Assembly: GCA_028023455.1 (NCBI GenBank) | Contig: JAQFVV010013338.1 | Location: 1-64,000 of the forward strand | Direction: 5' to 3' | Length of the DNA stretch: 64,000 nt | Origin: Epiperipatus broadwayi | Taxonomy: Eukaryota; Onychophora; Udeonychophora; Euonychophora; Peripatidae | In this document: piece after piece, positions 38,801 through 50,811 of the stretch | How the letters are laid out: every line of letters begins with the position of its first letter | Numbering within the stretch: position 1 is the stretch's first letter | The notes under the pieces: generated by a model | The model's database searches: none | Told to the model about the DNA's origin: nothing | Seen by the model: the letters and a program-made list of their open reading frames with translations, nothing else | Position numbers and translations under genes: made by a program

Positions 38801-40384
38801 ATAAATTTTTCTTTATTTCCCTGGATCCATTTCCTCCTTTAGTGATTAATTTTATATCTGTTTAAACAATATTTCTTCCATTTAAATATATTTTCCTTTT
38901 TTCTATGATGAGATAAAATCTAGGTTCCTCTTAGTAAATTTATATAGCACTTCATACAGGACTATGGCTTTTCTCCTACTTTTTACTTTTGGAAAATTAT
39001 ATTTTTAAATAATGTTTTCCTTTAATATATCATATTTTTCTTCCTCATTCTCTTTATATTTACTTGAACATATACTATGATTTTTCTCATAGAGAAATAT
39101 GACTTAGTTTTAAGTATTTATAAAACAAATGTTCGTCATAAGATTCTCTCAATAGTAAATATTTTCTTTCTTATATTTTCACACAGCGTCTTCTTTGTAT
39201 TACTTTTCTTTTTTAGCGTTATAGGATTTAGTTTCTGGTTGAGCACGAATAACATAAAACTTATACAATTTTCACTCATTTTTCTTTCAATAATTATTTC
39301 AATTATTATTTTTGGTATTTCCATCTTTACTGTAGTATGAATGGTCAAATTTGAATAAATCCACTGGTAAGATCACGTAGAAATTAGCAAATCATCTTTC
39401 TGGATACAAGATTATATTATCTGTTAAAGACTAACTTTAGAATAATTATTAATTTATAAATTTAAACTACTTTTTCAGCTTTGATGTTACAAGCAATTCA
39501 AAAAGGTTACCGTCCTCTTCAACTTTCACATTCCGTCTCCCGCTTCTGTCTATCTTAGATTTTTTTCCTTGCCAATTTAAATCCGTTGATTGGTCAATAT
39601 TTGTTTTTAGCGCGAACAATATTAGTCATTCTATTTTGGGATAATAAACTGTACTTTTAAATAAATATTTATGACGTAATGTCTGGAATATTATTTTAAC
39701 TTAATATTATTAAATTAAATTATAGTTTGATAAACTTATTTTTTGATCTTTAAAATAATTATTAAGACAATATATAACATTTTTAACTTTTAATTTTAAT
39801 GATGGATGGCAATTATATCTAGTTTTAAATTCACAAACTTTATTATTATCTACCAAGTGTGTGTGTGCGTGAAGGCATTTAATATACGATCACGTGTCTA
39901 TCAACTTTATAAAATAATTTCTTTTTTATTTATGTCTCGGTTTAAATCACCAAAACTAACGTACTTTATAAAATTTTGGAAAATAAATTGAAACTTATAG
40001 AACCAAATATAACTCTCACCATCCTAAAGTTTATTAATAAAAAATATATCCTATTAATTTTGACTAACTATAAAATTATATTTCATTTATTTAATCTATT
40101 AATTCTTAGACTATTATTTTAAATTTATTACAATAATTTTAGCTATCTATAGCTGTGTTATTTTGTATGGCCAGCTTTCACAACCATAAGCAATGATATT
40201 AAAACTTTATTTAACTGTTTACTTTTAAAAATACTTTATTACACTATGATCTGTTAGGTATTTTAGCTTAAAATTGTATTACAAAACTATTATTACTTTT
40301 ATATCACCTAAATATAACTTAAAATTTAAAATTTTTTTCACATTTGACCTTTCTACCTACCTATGACCTACAGACAAGGGCACA
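35871..40384 (-). repeat. LTR 1 of the gag-only Gypsy-like array (4.5 kb)
   Basis: The repeat begins TGTAACC and ends GGGCACA on the plus strand (TG...CA), the same ends as LTR 2 and LTR 3. Its outer edge joins PLE-1 copy D at a TA run. Gag lies on the minus strand, so this is the 3'-most LTR of the array. Open frames of 60-87 codons inside recur in all three LTRs only because the LTRs are near-identical; none has a motif. A CG-rich island 'cccgcgcgc' is at about 38748. The 4.5-kb length is unusual for an animal LTR. Confidence 0.9.
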
Positions 40385-40387
40385 TAA

Positions 40388-40398
40388 CTTCCCCCTTC
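40388..40398 (-). other. Polypurine tract, internal region 1
   Basis: GAAGGGGGAAG on the minus strand lies 3 nt before LTR 1, where the plus-strand primer of an LTR retroelement is expected. The same tract is in internal region 2 at about 48213-48223. Confidence 0.75.
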
Positions 40399-40591
40399 GA
40401 ATAAAAAATTTTAAATTAAATATTCAGTTTAATATCTACTTCATTTATTAACATTCTTTATCTTATTATTTGCTACAACCAAATTTCATCCTACCACTTA
40501 ATACAATAAAATACGCTATTTTTTTATACAGGTTAATACAGTATTTAAATATTATACCCAATTTTGGATTTTTACTACTTGTAAAATTTTC

Positions 40592-40735
40592 CTACTCTTC
40601 TGATGGGTATGGTATTAGACTTCGTGCGTTATAGGTTCCTTTTTCACCTTCTGGTGTAGATAGGACAAACGCATTTTCTCCTATTTTTCTCAAAATTTTG
40701 TATGGACCTTCATACAATTCCAGAAACTTTCTGAA
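40592..40735 (-). pseudogene. Integrase C-terminal GPY/F stub, internal region 1
   Basis: A 48-codon minus-strand frame ending in TAG reads FLELYEGPYKIL, RKIGENAFVLSTPEG and GTYNARSLIPYPSEE. This is the GPY/F module that closes pol in Gypsy-type elements (LYEGPY.I....ENA..L......G..N...L.PY). It overlaps the last codons of gag in another frame and lacks its own start. It is the surviving 3' tip of a deleted pol gene. Confidence 0.8.
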
Positions 40736-42990
40736 TTGGTTTCTTTAGAATAGTGGTGATACCACTAGTAGAGGGTTGGCTATTTTGTAACTCTACCCTA
40801 CTTCTACTTTTATCAAACCTCTCTATTTTCTTAGGATACGGGTATACTCTATTTCTTTCATTAGAATTGAACCTTCTTTTAAATCCTATCTGATGCCTCT
40901 GATTATTATAACTGACGTTAATATTAGACAAGGGGTAATTATGCCTATCTCTATTATTTTTGAACCTATTATCTATAGATGTCTCAGCATTTTCTAAGGC
41001 GTCTAACACTTCTGACACCTCTTCTATAGAGTAACGGTCCGCCGCAATTAACAGTTGCTCCACGTTTCTGGGCAGATTATGACGGATTATCCTAACTATC
41101 TGTCCCTCAGATAGTGGACATGCTGTTAGCGTTTTCAATCGTATAGCTTGACTCCTGAAGAAGTTAGTATAGCTTCCTTTGTTTGGTTGGTATTTCTCTT
41201 GAGTTATCTGAAATCTGATATTGTCCTGTTTGTCAGCATTCCAGAAACTACACGTTATCAAGCATTTAAAATCACCATATGTATTAGGCTTTTCGAATAG
41301 TGAATGCCACCAATCTTTAGCAGTACCACTTAAGTGATTACTACAGATGGCCAACTTCTCTCTTTCATTTAAGGCACATATTGAAAATAGTTCTTCTAAA
41401 CTATTCAGAAATTCATATGGATTCTCAGCATGGTCACCTCTAAATGGTTTTATCCGCATAAAACGTAATGCCATGGAGTTATTGCTTCCTCCTTCACAAT
41501 TAGTATCTATTTTAACTATTCGGCTATCTACTTCTTTATTATGATTAAGTTCTATTGGGTTTTCTTCCTCTTTTCTTAAGTATTCTATTCTATCTATGGG
41601 AATTGGGCTTTTATATCCATCATCTTTGCTGTGTGATGTCCTTGCGTTACCTAATACGAAAGTTTGGTTATTAAGGGATTTTATTTCTTCTATTTGCTCA
41701 TACACTTGTTTAAATTTCCCTTCCAAATTTATTTGTCCCATTACTTGATCTAAATACACCTTTTGTTCTAGTCTAAATCTATCCAGATCTTGGTCTATAA
41801 TTTCTTTATATTCCGTGCTATTTTTCTCTACTTGCATTACTTGTTCTTTAACATCTTTCTGGAATCGTTTTAGGTTCTCACCTATTTTAACCCTATATTT
41901 TTGATCCTCTTCTTTTCTCATATTGAAATCTTCTAACTTTTCCCATTAAACCTTCCTCTATTTCCTCTTTTATATCTTTCCTATTTTGTATTGCTAAGTC
42001 ACTAAATTTATCCACTAATTCTTTCTCCATTTCATCTTTTATTCTTATTTTACTTTGTATTATTTCTTCCTTGATTTCGTATATTTCATTTTTAATATCC
42101 AATTGGTTATTATCCAACTCTTGTTTTAATTGGCTATTATTATTCTGACATTGTATAATAGAATCCTCTATTTGTTTGTTTATACCTTTTATAGTTATTT
42201 CACTAAATTCTATAAATTTAGTTTTTATCAACTCCTGGTTATTATAGTCTATCTTTTCTATCTCATCTTTTATAGAACTAATAATTTTTTCATTATTATC
42301 TAATCTTGATTCTAACCCATTAAATTTACTATGGGTTTCCTCTTGAAAATCTTCCATAGTTTTACAAGTACCATCCAACTTTATATTCATACCATTTATA
42401 CATGTTTTAATTTCATTATTATTTTTACTTATAGTTTCCTGGAGATATTCAAATTTCCTATTACACTCTTCCCTATTTCTTTGATTATCTTCTCGCATTT
42501 CTTCTTTAATTCTGTTTATATTTTCCTTAATCTCTTCTTTAATCTCTTCTCTATTTCTGCTTATATCTTCCTTAATAGATTCAAATTTTATATTATTATC
42601 TGCTTGAATTTTATTTATATTTTCATTAATGGATTCAAATTTTATATTATTATCTGCTTGAATTTTATTTATATTTTCATTAATGGATTCAAATTTTATA
42701 TTATTATCTGCTTTAATTTCTTCTCTATTCTTTTCTCCATTTCTGCTTATCATTAGTGCTATTTGAGACAATAAAAAGCTATCTCTATCTCTTTCCTGTG
42801 TGAATATTCCTTCTTCTTTTATTTTTAATTCCCCAATCTTTTCTTCTTTTATTTCTTCCTCCATAATTTGTACAAGATCTGTAACTGTTTCTGCTTCAAT
42901 AGTATCTTCCATTTCCCTTTCTTCCTCACAATTGCTATCTACTATGAACTCAGATATTTCTTCTACTAAATCTTTATTTTGTTTATCCAT
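40710..42990 (-). pseudogene. Gag-like protein, copy 1, frameshifted
   Basis: The protein is the same as the intact copy at 48532-50811 but split into a 365-codon N-terminal frame (41893-42990) and a 403-codon C-terminal frame (40710-41921). A one-base gain near 41936 (ctaac versus ctac in copy 2) causes the split. The N-terminal half is coiled-coil rich; the C-terminal half carries the retrotransposon Gag domain. The rest of the sequence is nearly identical to copy 2, so the break is recent. Confidence 0.9.
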
Positions 42991-43559
42991 TTTTCCTTTT
43001 ATAATAATTTTTCCTCAAAATTTTCTCACAATATATACTATTATTAATTTTTCATAAAATGTTCTCTTACCAGTTTCTCTATCTCCTTTAACCACTACCC
43101 ACAACAAATACAGCAATACCTTCTACATTTTCCTTTATGTTTATCTAACTACTTATAATAACAATAACAAATTAAATTGTATGTGTCATGTTATTATTTC
43201 CCACATGCATGATTCACAAACACTTTGCACAGATCACAACACTCTTAACACATTTTTCAATAATACTTCCACAAATTTAAATGGTCACATTAATTATTAA
43301 TAATTGTTAGCCACATATGTATATTTTAAATTTTATTTGTCAAACGAACCACCACAATATAATACGTTTTTCTAAATAATCAGATTATCTACCACGCAAA
43401 ATTATAATTATTTCAACAATAAATATTATTTCTATAATTAAATCTGAAACGATCTATTTTTATAAAATATGTCTGTTGACAATCTCTGAATTTACATATT
43501 TAAATTCAAATATTAAACTATATAATTCAACTACACATCGTGCAATACGTTGGAAAATA

Positions 43560-43687
43560 AATTTATATTCTTTCGATTATTGTCTACACTACACATCGAA
43601 CTATGCGTTGACATCGCCAATATTCATAGCTTTTCGATTGTAGTCCCTACTACACATCGGGCCACGCGTTGCTAGCGCCAAATTCTA
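43560..43687 (-). other. Primer-binding site and triplicated leader, copy 1
   Basis: On the minus strand TGGCGCTAGCAACGCGTG (43663-43680) starts 7 nt after the LTR end (TTACA), as expected for a tRNA primer-binding site. The implied tRNA ends ...GCGCCA; its identity is not assigned. Related segments with 'GATGTGTAGT' and an 'AACG' core recur twice further into the leader at about 60-bp spacing, giving about three diverged units. Confidence 0.65.
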
Positions 43688-46600
43688 TGTAACCTCCCTT
43701 CTCTCTTGCTCCATAATAATAACAACAACATGCCAAGAGTATGTTAACTATTCCGGATTTTCGTTACTTATTTATTTCCGGTCAATAACAATTAACATTA
43801 ATAATAATTCCGGGTTCTTTAGCTCAGTCTATCAAACATATTATTATGATTTAAATAAAACAATTACTAGCTCAGAATTTTATAAAATCTAGTCGTGTCT
43901 ATGAAATAAATCAACACAAATATCTTTTATTATTTCCATGAGACCTGGAGCAATGACAAAGGAACAAGACGAAGAGAATTTTATATCATATCTTAATACT
44001 TTTAAAACAAAATCTAGCTCACATAAAATAAATTAATTAAATAAAATAGAATTAAATTGATCTAATCATATCAAATCAAATAGATAAATCAATAAGTAAA
44101 TAAATAATTAAATCTCAGGTTTATAAATTGTAATTAAAACTGATTTTATATTGCCATAGTAAACTATGATAAGGGAATTTTATGTCATAATTCACTACGT
44201 AACGAATAACTAATTAATAATAACAATGACAATAATAGAGTAATACAATCCTCTTTTCTTTCTAGATGTATTAAATATTTTCGTGGTAATATTTATCAAT
44301 CCGATAATCAAAAGTTATGTGGTAACGTTCGCATATATTTTACTTAAATACTGTGGCAATCAAGTTATGACCATATCTGTTATAATTATACTTCTTTCAT
44401 TTCATTACGTAAATAAAATAAAATAAATTATTAAAATTTCTAATGTTTATTTATTTTGTGCAAAATCTTAAATATGTTTAATTATAAACGTGCGTTGTGA
44501 TTTCATGCATTTTCATGTGTAGGAAAAACAACAACCAAGACACAAAGCTTACTAATAAAATTTTATAACATTTTATTAACATTATAACAAGTAACAATTT
44601 GTACATTATTTACAGCGGATATCCCTATCTACTTATTACAAACTCTTTTATTTCTACCCGTTGATGTCTTAACATTATTATTATCTAATTTTTATTTTAC
44701 CCTTTTACCATTAATAATTACAAAAAAATATATTTCACAATATTATTATCTTCAGATACATGTTTTGAGCTTAGTTTAATACACAAAATTCTATCTATTA
44801 AAATTTTCTATTGACATTTATATCCTTATAATTTCAGGTTTATATTTCTATAAAATCTTTACTTTTATGTAAAATTATACAAAAATTACAAAATTCTAAT
44901 TATATTCTTGTTAGTATGGAATCCTACAGAATTTAATCCTTATGACAATTTGATGTTCAGTTTTATCATCGATCATATAATAATTATTTGGTCAAATTAT
45001 TGATCCTATTCCTAGCTTTATATAGCAATTAACGTCATCCACACACCATGTACAAATACACATTTTTTTATTATACATTTTAAATCATTTCGCCACACAA
45101 AACATGCAATCTCTTCTATTAAAATATCACGTACAATATTTTAAAATCTTATTATTGCTTTAAAACTTAATTCTAAAGTTTTTTTTTTTTTTTTTTTTAA
45201 AATTATATCATATGATTCTCCATCTTTTATAATACTTATACTTTCACTTTGGACTTATACAATTCTACTTTACTCTAGTAAACAACTATTCTTACATAAC
45301 TAATATCTAGCTTCCTTTCTATCTTATGTATCATTTCTATAAAATTATCTCCCTGACGATGTATTTCCATGAAATCAAGATAGCGAAGATATAGATGCAT
45401 TGGATCAAAATAAACAAGATATTATCCTTTATAAAACTTCGACAATCATGGCACAGTGAATTTATGGACGCCATAGAGGAGTGACTTTTATCTGTCTATC
45501 TGCCTCTAATATTGGAAGGATGCTAAAGCTATTTCTTCAGCTTCATCACATCAGAAAGTTTCAAAGATATGTAAAGACACTGTCCAGAATATATGTGCTC
45601 AGTTATAGGGCAAAGTTATCTATACTGAGGTCACACAAATTATTATGATCCCCATATTTCATTCCTTATATTTTAATAAAACATCCTCTTGGTTTCCTTT
45701 GATATCAGTACTCCCAAGTCACTATCTGACTGATTTCTTCAGATTCATCTCTACATTACATCGACAAATTCTTTGTCTATCTTGCTAATAATAATAAAAT
45801 TCATTTTTAATATAACTATACAGCTATTCTTAAGAAAATTCTTTACTATACTTCTCGTACATTTCTATCTCTATTGTTCTAAACTATTTGGATATTTTCA
45901 ATATAAAATTCAAAAGAATCACATAATTAATATGTTACTTATTATTAATTATTTTAGATTATTTATTGCATGCACATTTTTAAAAGTTTTACTACTCTCT
46001 CAAATATATGTTTGATGTTGGATAAATGTGTACTTATAACTTTTAACATCGTTCATACCTCATTCATTAATAGATGACCTATAAAAAAAAATTACATTAC
46101 ATATTACCAATAATATTAAAATTACCAACGATCTCTATCCTCTGGATCGTATTTGTAAACTTCTCCATTCCAGGACTTCTAGTAGGTATTTAACATTTTC
46201 CATACACACATTTTATTTATTATTAATATTTCTCTCATTCCATTAGCTCATATTTTAATTATAACTATTATAAAATTTATGTTTATATGTTTCCCTAAGC
46301 TAATTCAAATTTTATACTTTAAATACAATAAAAAAAAATATTAAAATTATATTTACGATACATCTTTGTTGGATTCGCTTGGAAAATCGTTCCTTGCAAA
46401 GCTAAATAAAAAAAATATACTTTATTTTCTTTAGTCACTTAATGTTCTATTTTAATATTTTAATTATGTTTATTAATTCTTCTTAGACGATGATCCTTAG
46501 TTTTCTTCATATTTTTCCCACTTATTCTTGATATCTCCTTTATATAGTCTGCTAATTTTTTCTTCTTTTCCCCCGCGCGCTTGGTTTTCCCTCGATGCAT

Positions 46601-48209
46601 CTTGTACTTTATTTTAGAAAATTCAATAAATTTTTCTTTATTTCCATGGATCCATTTCCTCCTTTAGTGATTAATTTTATATCTGTTTAAACAATATTTC
46701 TTCCATTTAAATATATTTTCCTTTTTTCTATGATGAGATAAAATCCAGGTTCCTCTTAGTAAATTTATATAGCACTTTATACAGGACTATGGCTTTTCTC
46801 CTACTTTTTACTTTTGGAAAATTATATTTTTAAATAATGTTTTCCTTTAATATATCATATTTTTCTTCCTCATTCACTTTATATTTACTTGAACATATAC
46901 TATGATTTTTCTCATAGAGAAATATGACTTAGTTTTAAGTATTTATAAAACAAATGTTCGTCATAAGATTCTCTCAATAGTAAATATTTTCTTTCTTATA
47001 TTTTCACACAGCGTCTTCTTTGTATTACTTTTCTTTTTTAGCGTTATAGGATTTAGTTTCTGGTTGAGCACGAATAACATAAAACTTATACAATTTTCAC
47101 TCATTTTTCTTTCAATAATTATTTCAATTATTATTTTTGGTATTTCCATCTTTACTGTAGTATGAATGGTCAAATTTGAATAAATCCACTGGTAAGATCA
47201 CGTAGAAATTAGCAAATCATCTTTCTGGATACAAGATTATATTATCTGTTAAAGACTAACTTTAGAATAATTATTAATTTATAAATTTAAACTACTTTTT
47301 CAGCTTTGATGTTACAAGCAATTCAAAAAGGTTACCGTCCTCTTCAACTTTCACATTCCGTCTCCCGCTTCTGTCTATCTTAGATTTTTTCCTTGCCAAT
47401 TTAAATCCGTTGATTGGTCAATATTTGTTTTTAAGCGCGAACAATATTAGTCATTCTATTTTGGGATAATAAACTGTACTTTTAAATAAATATTTATGAC
47501 GTAATGTCTGGAATATTATTTTAACTTAATATTATTAAATTAAATTATAGTTTGATAAACTTATTTTTTGATCTTTAAAATAATTATTAAGACAATATAT
47601 AACATTTTTAACTTTTAATTTTAATGATGGATGGCAATTATATCTAGTTTTAAATTCACAAACTTTATTATTATCTACCAAGTGTGTGTGTGCGTGAAGG
47701 CATTTAATATACGATCACGTGTCTATCAACTTTATAAAATAATTTCTTTTTTATTTATGTCTCGGTTTAAATCACCAAAACTAACGTACTTTATAAAATT
47801 TTGGAAAATAAATTGAAACTTATAGAACCAAATATAACTCTCACCATCCTAAAGTTTATTAATAAAAAATATATCCTATTAATTTTGACTAACTATAAAA
47901 TTATATTTCATTTATTTAATCTATTAATTCTTAGACTATTATTTTAAATTTATTACAATAATTTTAGCTATCTATAGCTGTGTTATTTTGTATGGCCAGC
48001 TTTCACAACCATAAGCAATGATATTAAAACTTTATTTAACTGTTTACTTTTAAAAATACTTTATTACACTATGATCTGTTAGGTATTTTAGCTTAAAATT
48101 GTATTACAAAACTATTATTACTTTTATATCACCTAAATATAACTTAAAATTTAAAATTTTTTTCACATTTGACCTTTCTACCTACCTATGACCTACAGAC
48201 AAGGGCACA
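43688..48209 (-). repeat. LTR 2 (shared middle LTR, 4.5 kb)
   Basis: It has the same TGTAACC...GGGCACA ends. It serves as 5' LTR for internal region 1 and 3' LTR for internal region 2. It differs from LTR 1 and LTR 3 by an extra roughly 11 bp at about 43976 and a few private substitutions. No gene is recognised inside. Confidence 0.9.
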
Positions 48210-48439
48210 TAACTTCCCCCTTCGAATAAAAAAATTTTAAATTAAATATTCAGTTTAATATCTACTTTATTTATTAACATTCTTTATCTTATTATTTGCT
48301 ACAACCAAATTTCATCCTACCACTTAATACAATAAAATACGCTATTTTTTTATACAGGTTAATACAGTATTTAAACATTATACCCAATTTTGGATTTTTA
48401 CTACTTGTAAAATTTTCCTACTCTTCTGATGGGTATGGT

Positions 48440-48556
48440 ATTAGACTTCGTGCGTTATATTATTTTCTCCTATTTTTCTCAAAAGGACAAACGCATTTTC
48501 TCCTATTTTTCTCAAAATTTTGTATGGACCTTCATACAATTCCAGGAACTTTCTGA
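48440..48556 (-). pseudogene. Integrase GPY/F stub, internal region 2, scrambled
   Basis: It reads FRKFLELYEGPYKILRKIGEN and AFVL as in copy 1. Then a 23-bp stretch (48495-48517) is repeated at 48462-48484, replacing about 29 bp of copy 1, so 'LRKIGEN' is encoded again and the ending is lost. This is a templated micro-rearrangement unique to this copy. Confidence 0.75.
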
Positions 48557-50811
48557 ATTGGTTTCTTTAGAATAGTGGTGATACCACTAGTAGAGGGTTG
48601 GCTATTTTGTAACTCTACCCTACTTCTACTTTTATCAAACCTCACTATTTTCTTAGGATACGGGTATATTCTACTTCTTTCATTAGAATTGAACCTTCTT
48701 TTAAATCCTATCTGATGCCTCTGATTATTATAACTGACGTTAATATTAGACAAGGGGTAATTATGCCTATCTCTATTATTTTTGAACCTATTATCTATAG
48801 ATGTCTCAGCATTTTCTAAGGCGTCTAACACTTCTGACACCTCTTCTATAGAGTAACGGTCCGCCGCAATTAACAGTTGCTCCACGTTTCTGGGCAGATT
48901 ATGACGGATTATCCTAACTATCTGTCCCTCAGATAGTGGACATGCTGTTAGCGTTTTCAATCGTATAGCTTGACTCCTGAAGAAGTTAGTATAGCTTCCT
49001 TTGTTTGGTTGGTATTTCTCTTGAGTTATCTGAAATCTGATATTGTCCTGTTTGTCAGCATTCCAGAAACTACACGTTATCAAGCATTTAAAATCACCAT
49101 ATGTATTAGGCTTTTCGAATAGTGAATGCCACCAATCTTTAGCAGTACCACTTAAGTGATTACTACAGATGGCCAACTTCTCTCTTTCATTTAAGGCACA
49201 TATTGAAAATAGTTCTTCTAAACTATTCAGAAATTCATATGGATTCTCAGCATGGTCACCTCTAAATGGTTTTATCCGCATAAAACGTAATGCCATGGAG
49301 TTATTGCTTCCTCCTTCACAATTAGTATCTATTTTAACTATTCGGCTATCTACTTCTGTATTATGATTAGGTTCTATTGGGTTATCTTCCTCTTTTCTTA
49401 AGTATTCTATTCTATCTATGGGAATTGGGCTTTTATATCCATCATCTTTGCTGTGTGATGTCCTTGCGTTACCTAATACGAAAGTTTGGTTATTAAGGGA
49501 TTTTATTTCTTCTATTTGCTCATACACTTGTTTAAATTTCCCTTCTAAATTTATTTGTCCCATTACTTGATCTAAATACACCTTTTGTTCTAATCTAAAT
49601 CTATCCAGATCTTGGTCTATAATTTCTTTATATTCCGTGCTATTTTTCTCTACTTGCATTACTTGTTCTTTAACATCTTTCTGGAATCGTTTTAGGTTCT
49701 CACCTATTTTAACCCTATATTTTTGATCCTCTTCTTTTCTCATATTGAAATCTTCTACTTTTCCCATTAAACCTTCCTCTATTTCCTCTTTTATATCTTT
49801 CCTATTTTGTATTGCTAAGTCACTAAATTTATCCACTAATTCTTTCTCCATTTCATCTTTTATTCTTATTTTACTTTGTATTATTTCTTCCTTGATTTCG
49901 TATATTTCATTTTTAATATCCAATTGGTTATTATCCAACTCTTGTTTTAATTGGCTATTATTATTCTGACATTGTATAATAGAATCCTCTATTTGTTTGT
50001 TTATACCTTTTATAGTTATTTCACTAAATTCTATAAATTTAGTTTTTATCAACTCCTGGTTATTATAGTCTATCTTTTCTATCTCATCTTTTATAGAACT
50101 AATAATTTTTTCATTATTATCTAATCTTGATTCTAACCCATTAAATTTACTATGGGTTTCCTCTTGAAAATCTTCCATAGTTTTACAAGTACCATCCAAC
50201 TTTATATTCATACCATTTATACATGTTTTAATTTCATTATTATTTTTACTTATAGTTTCCTGGAGATATTCAAATTTCCTATTACACTCTTCCCTATTTC
50301 TTTTATTATCTTCTCGCATTTCTTCTTTAATTCTGTTTATATTTTCCTTAATCTCTTCTTTAATCTCTTCTCTATTTCTGCTTATATCTTCCTTAATAGA
50401 TTCAAATTTTATATTATTATCTGCTTGAATTTTATTTATATTTTCATTAATGGATTCAAATTTTATATTATTATCTGCTTGAATTTTATTTATATTTTCA
50501 TTAATGGATTCAAATTTTATATTATTATCTGCTTTAATTTCTTCTCTATTCTTTTCTCCATTTCTGCTTATCATTAGTGCTATTTGAGACAATAAAAAGC
50601 TATCTCTATCTCTTTCCTGTGTGAATATTCCTTCTTCTTTTATTTTTAATTCCCCAATCTTTTCTTCTTTTATTTCTTCCTCCATAATTTGTACAAGATC
50701 TGTAACTGTTTCTGCTTCAATAGTATCTTCCATTTCCCTTTCTTCCTCACAATTGCTATCTACTATGAACTCAGATATTTCTTCTACTAAATCTTTATTT
50801 TGTTTATCCAT
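48532..50811 (-). CDS. gag: Gag-like structural protein of a Gypsy-like element (intact)
   Basis: An uninterrupted 759-codon frame. Residues 1 to about 470 are charged, Glu/Lys/Asn-rich and heptad-like, so probably a long coiled coil. They include two and a half tandem 18-residue units (ADNNIKFESINENINKIQ, encoded at about 50400-50530). From about residue 506 comes a retrotransposon Gag domain: FMRIKPFRGDHAENPYEFL, LSGTAKDWW, then FNN-like and QIVRIIRHNLP segments. The C-terminus is Arg/Asn-rich and basic with no CCHC zinc knuckle. Gag would assemble particles around element RNA. No protease or pol is linked. The start at 50811 is the first ATG of the frame and follows the leader and primer-binding site. 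The N-terminal extension is much longer than in typical Gypsy Gag. Confidence 0.88.
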   Translation of the reverse strand: MDKQNKDLVEEISEFIVDSNCEEEREMEDTIEAETVTDLVQIMEEEIKEEKIGELKIKEEGIFTQERDRDSFLLSQIALMISRNGEKNREEIKADNNIKFESINENINKIQADNNIKFESINENINKIQADNNIKFESIKEDISRNREEIKEEIKENINRIKEEMREDNKRNREECNRKFEYLQETISKNNNEIKTCINGMNIKLDGTCKTMEDFQEETHSKFNGLESRLDNNEKIISSIKDEIEKIDYNNQELIKTKFIEFSEITIKGINKQIEDSIIQCQNNNSQLKQELDNNQLDIKNEIYEIKEEIIQSKIRIKDEMEKELVDKFSDLAIQNRKDIKEEIEEGLMGKVEDFNMRKEEDQKYRVKIGENLKRFQKDVKEQVMQVEKNSTEYKEIIDQDLDRFRLEQKVYLDQVMGQINLEGKFKQVYEQIEEIKSLNNQTFVLGNARTSHSKDDGYKSPIPIDRIEYLRKEEDNPIEPNHNTEVDSRIVKIDTNCEGGSNNSMALRFMRIKPFRGDHAENPYEFLNSLEELFSICALNEREKLAICSNHLSGTAKDWWHSLFEKPNTYGDFKCLITCSFWNADKQDNIRFQITQEKYQPNKGSYTNFFRSQAIRLKTLTACPLSEGQIVRIIRHNLPRNVEQLLIAADRYSIEEVSEVLDALENAETSIDNRFKNNRDRHNYPLSNINVSYNNQRHQIGFKRRFNSNERSRIYPYPKKIVRFDKSRSRVELQNSQPSTSGITTILKKPIQKVPGIV

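Larger units (their letters stand above)
40385..43687 (-). mobile_element. Internal region 1 of the gag-only LTR element
   Basis: 3303 bp between LTR 1 and LTR 2: primer-binding site, leader, frameshifted gag, a short integrase-end stub and a polypurine tract. No protease, RT, RNase H or integrase core is present. Confidence 0.9.

Noticed and set aside
42331-43057. Plus-strand frames opposite gag (42331-42756, 42800-43057 and copies in body 2)
   Set aside because: They are antisense shadows of the Glu/Lys/Asn-rich gag coding sequence.
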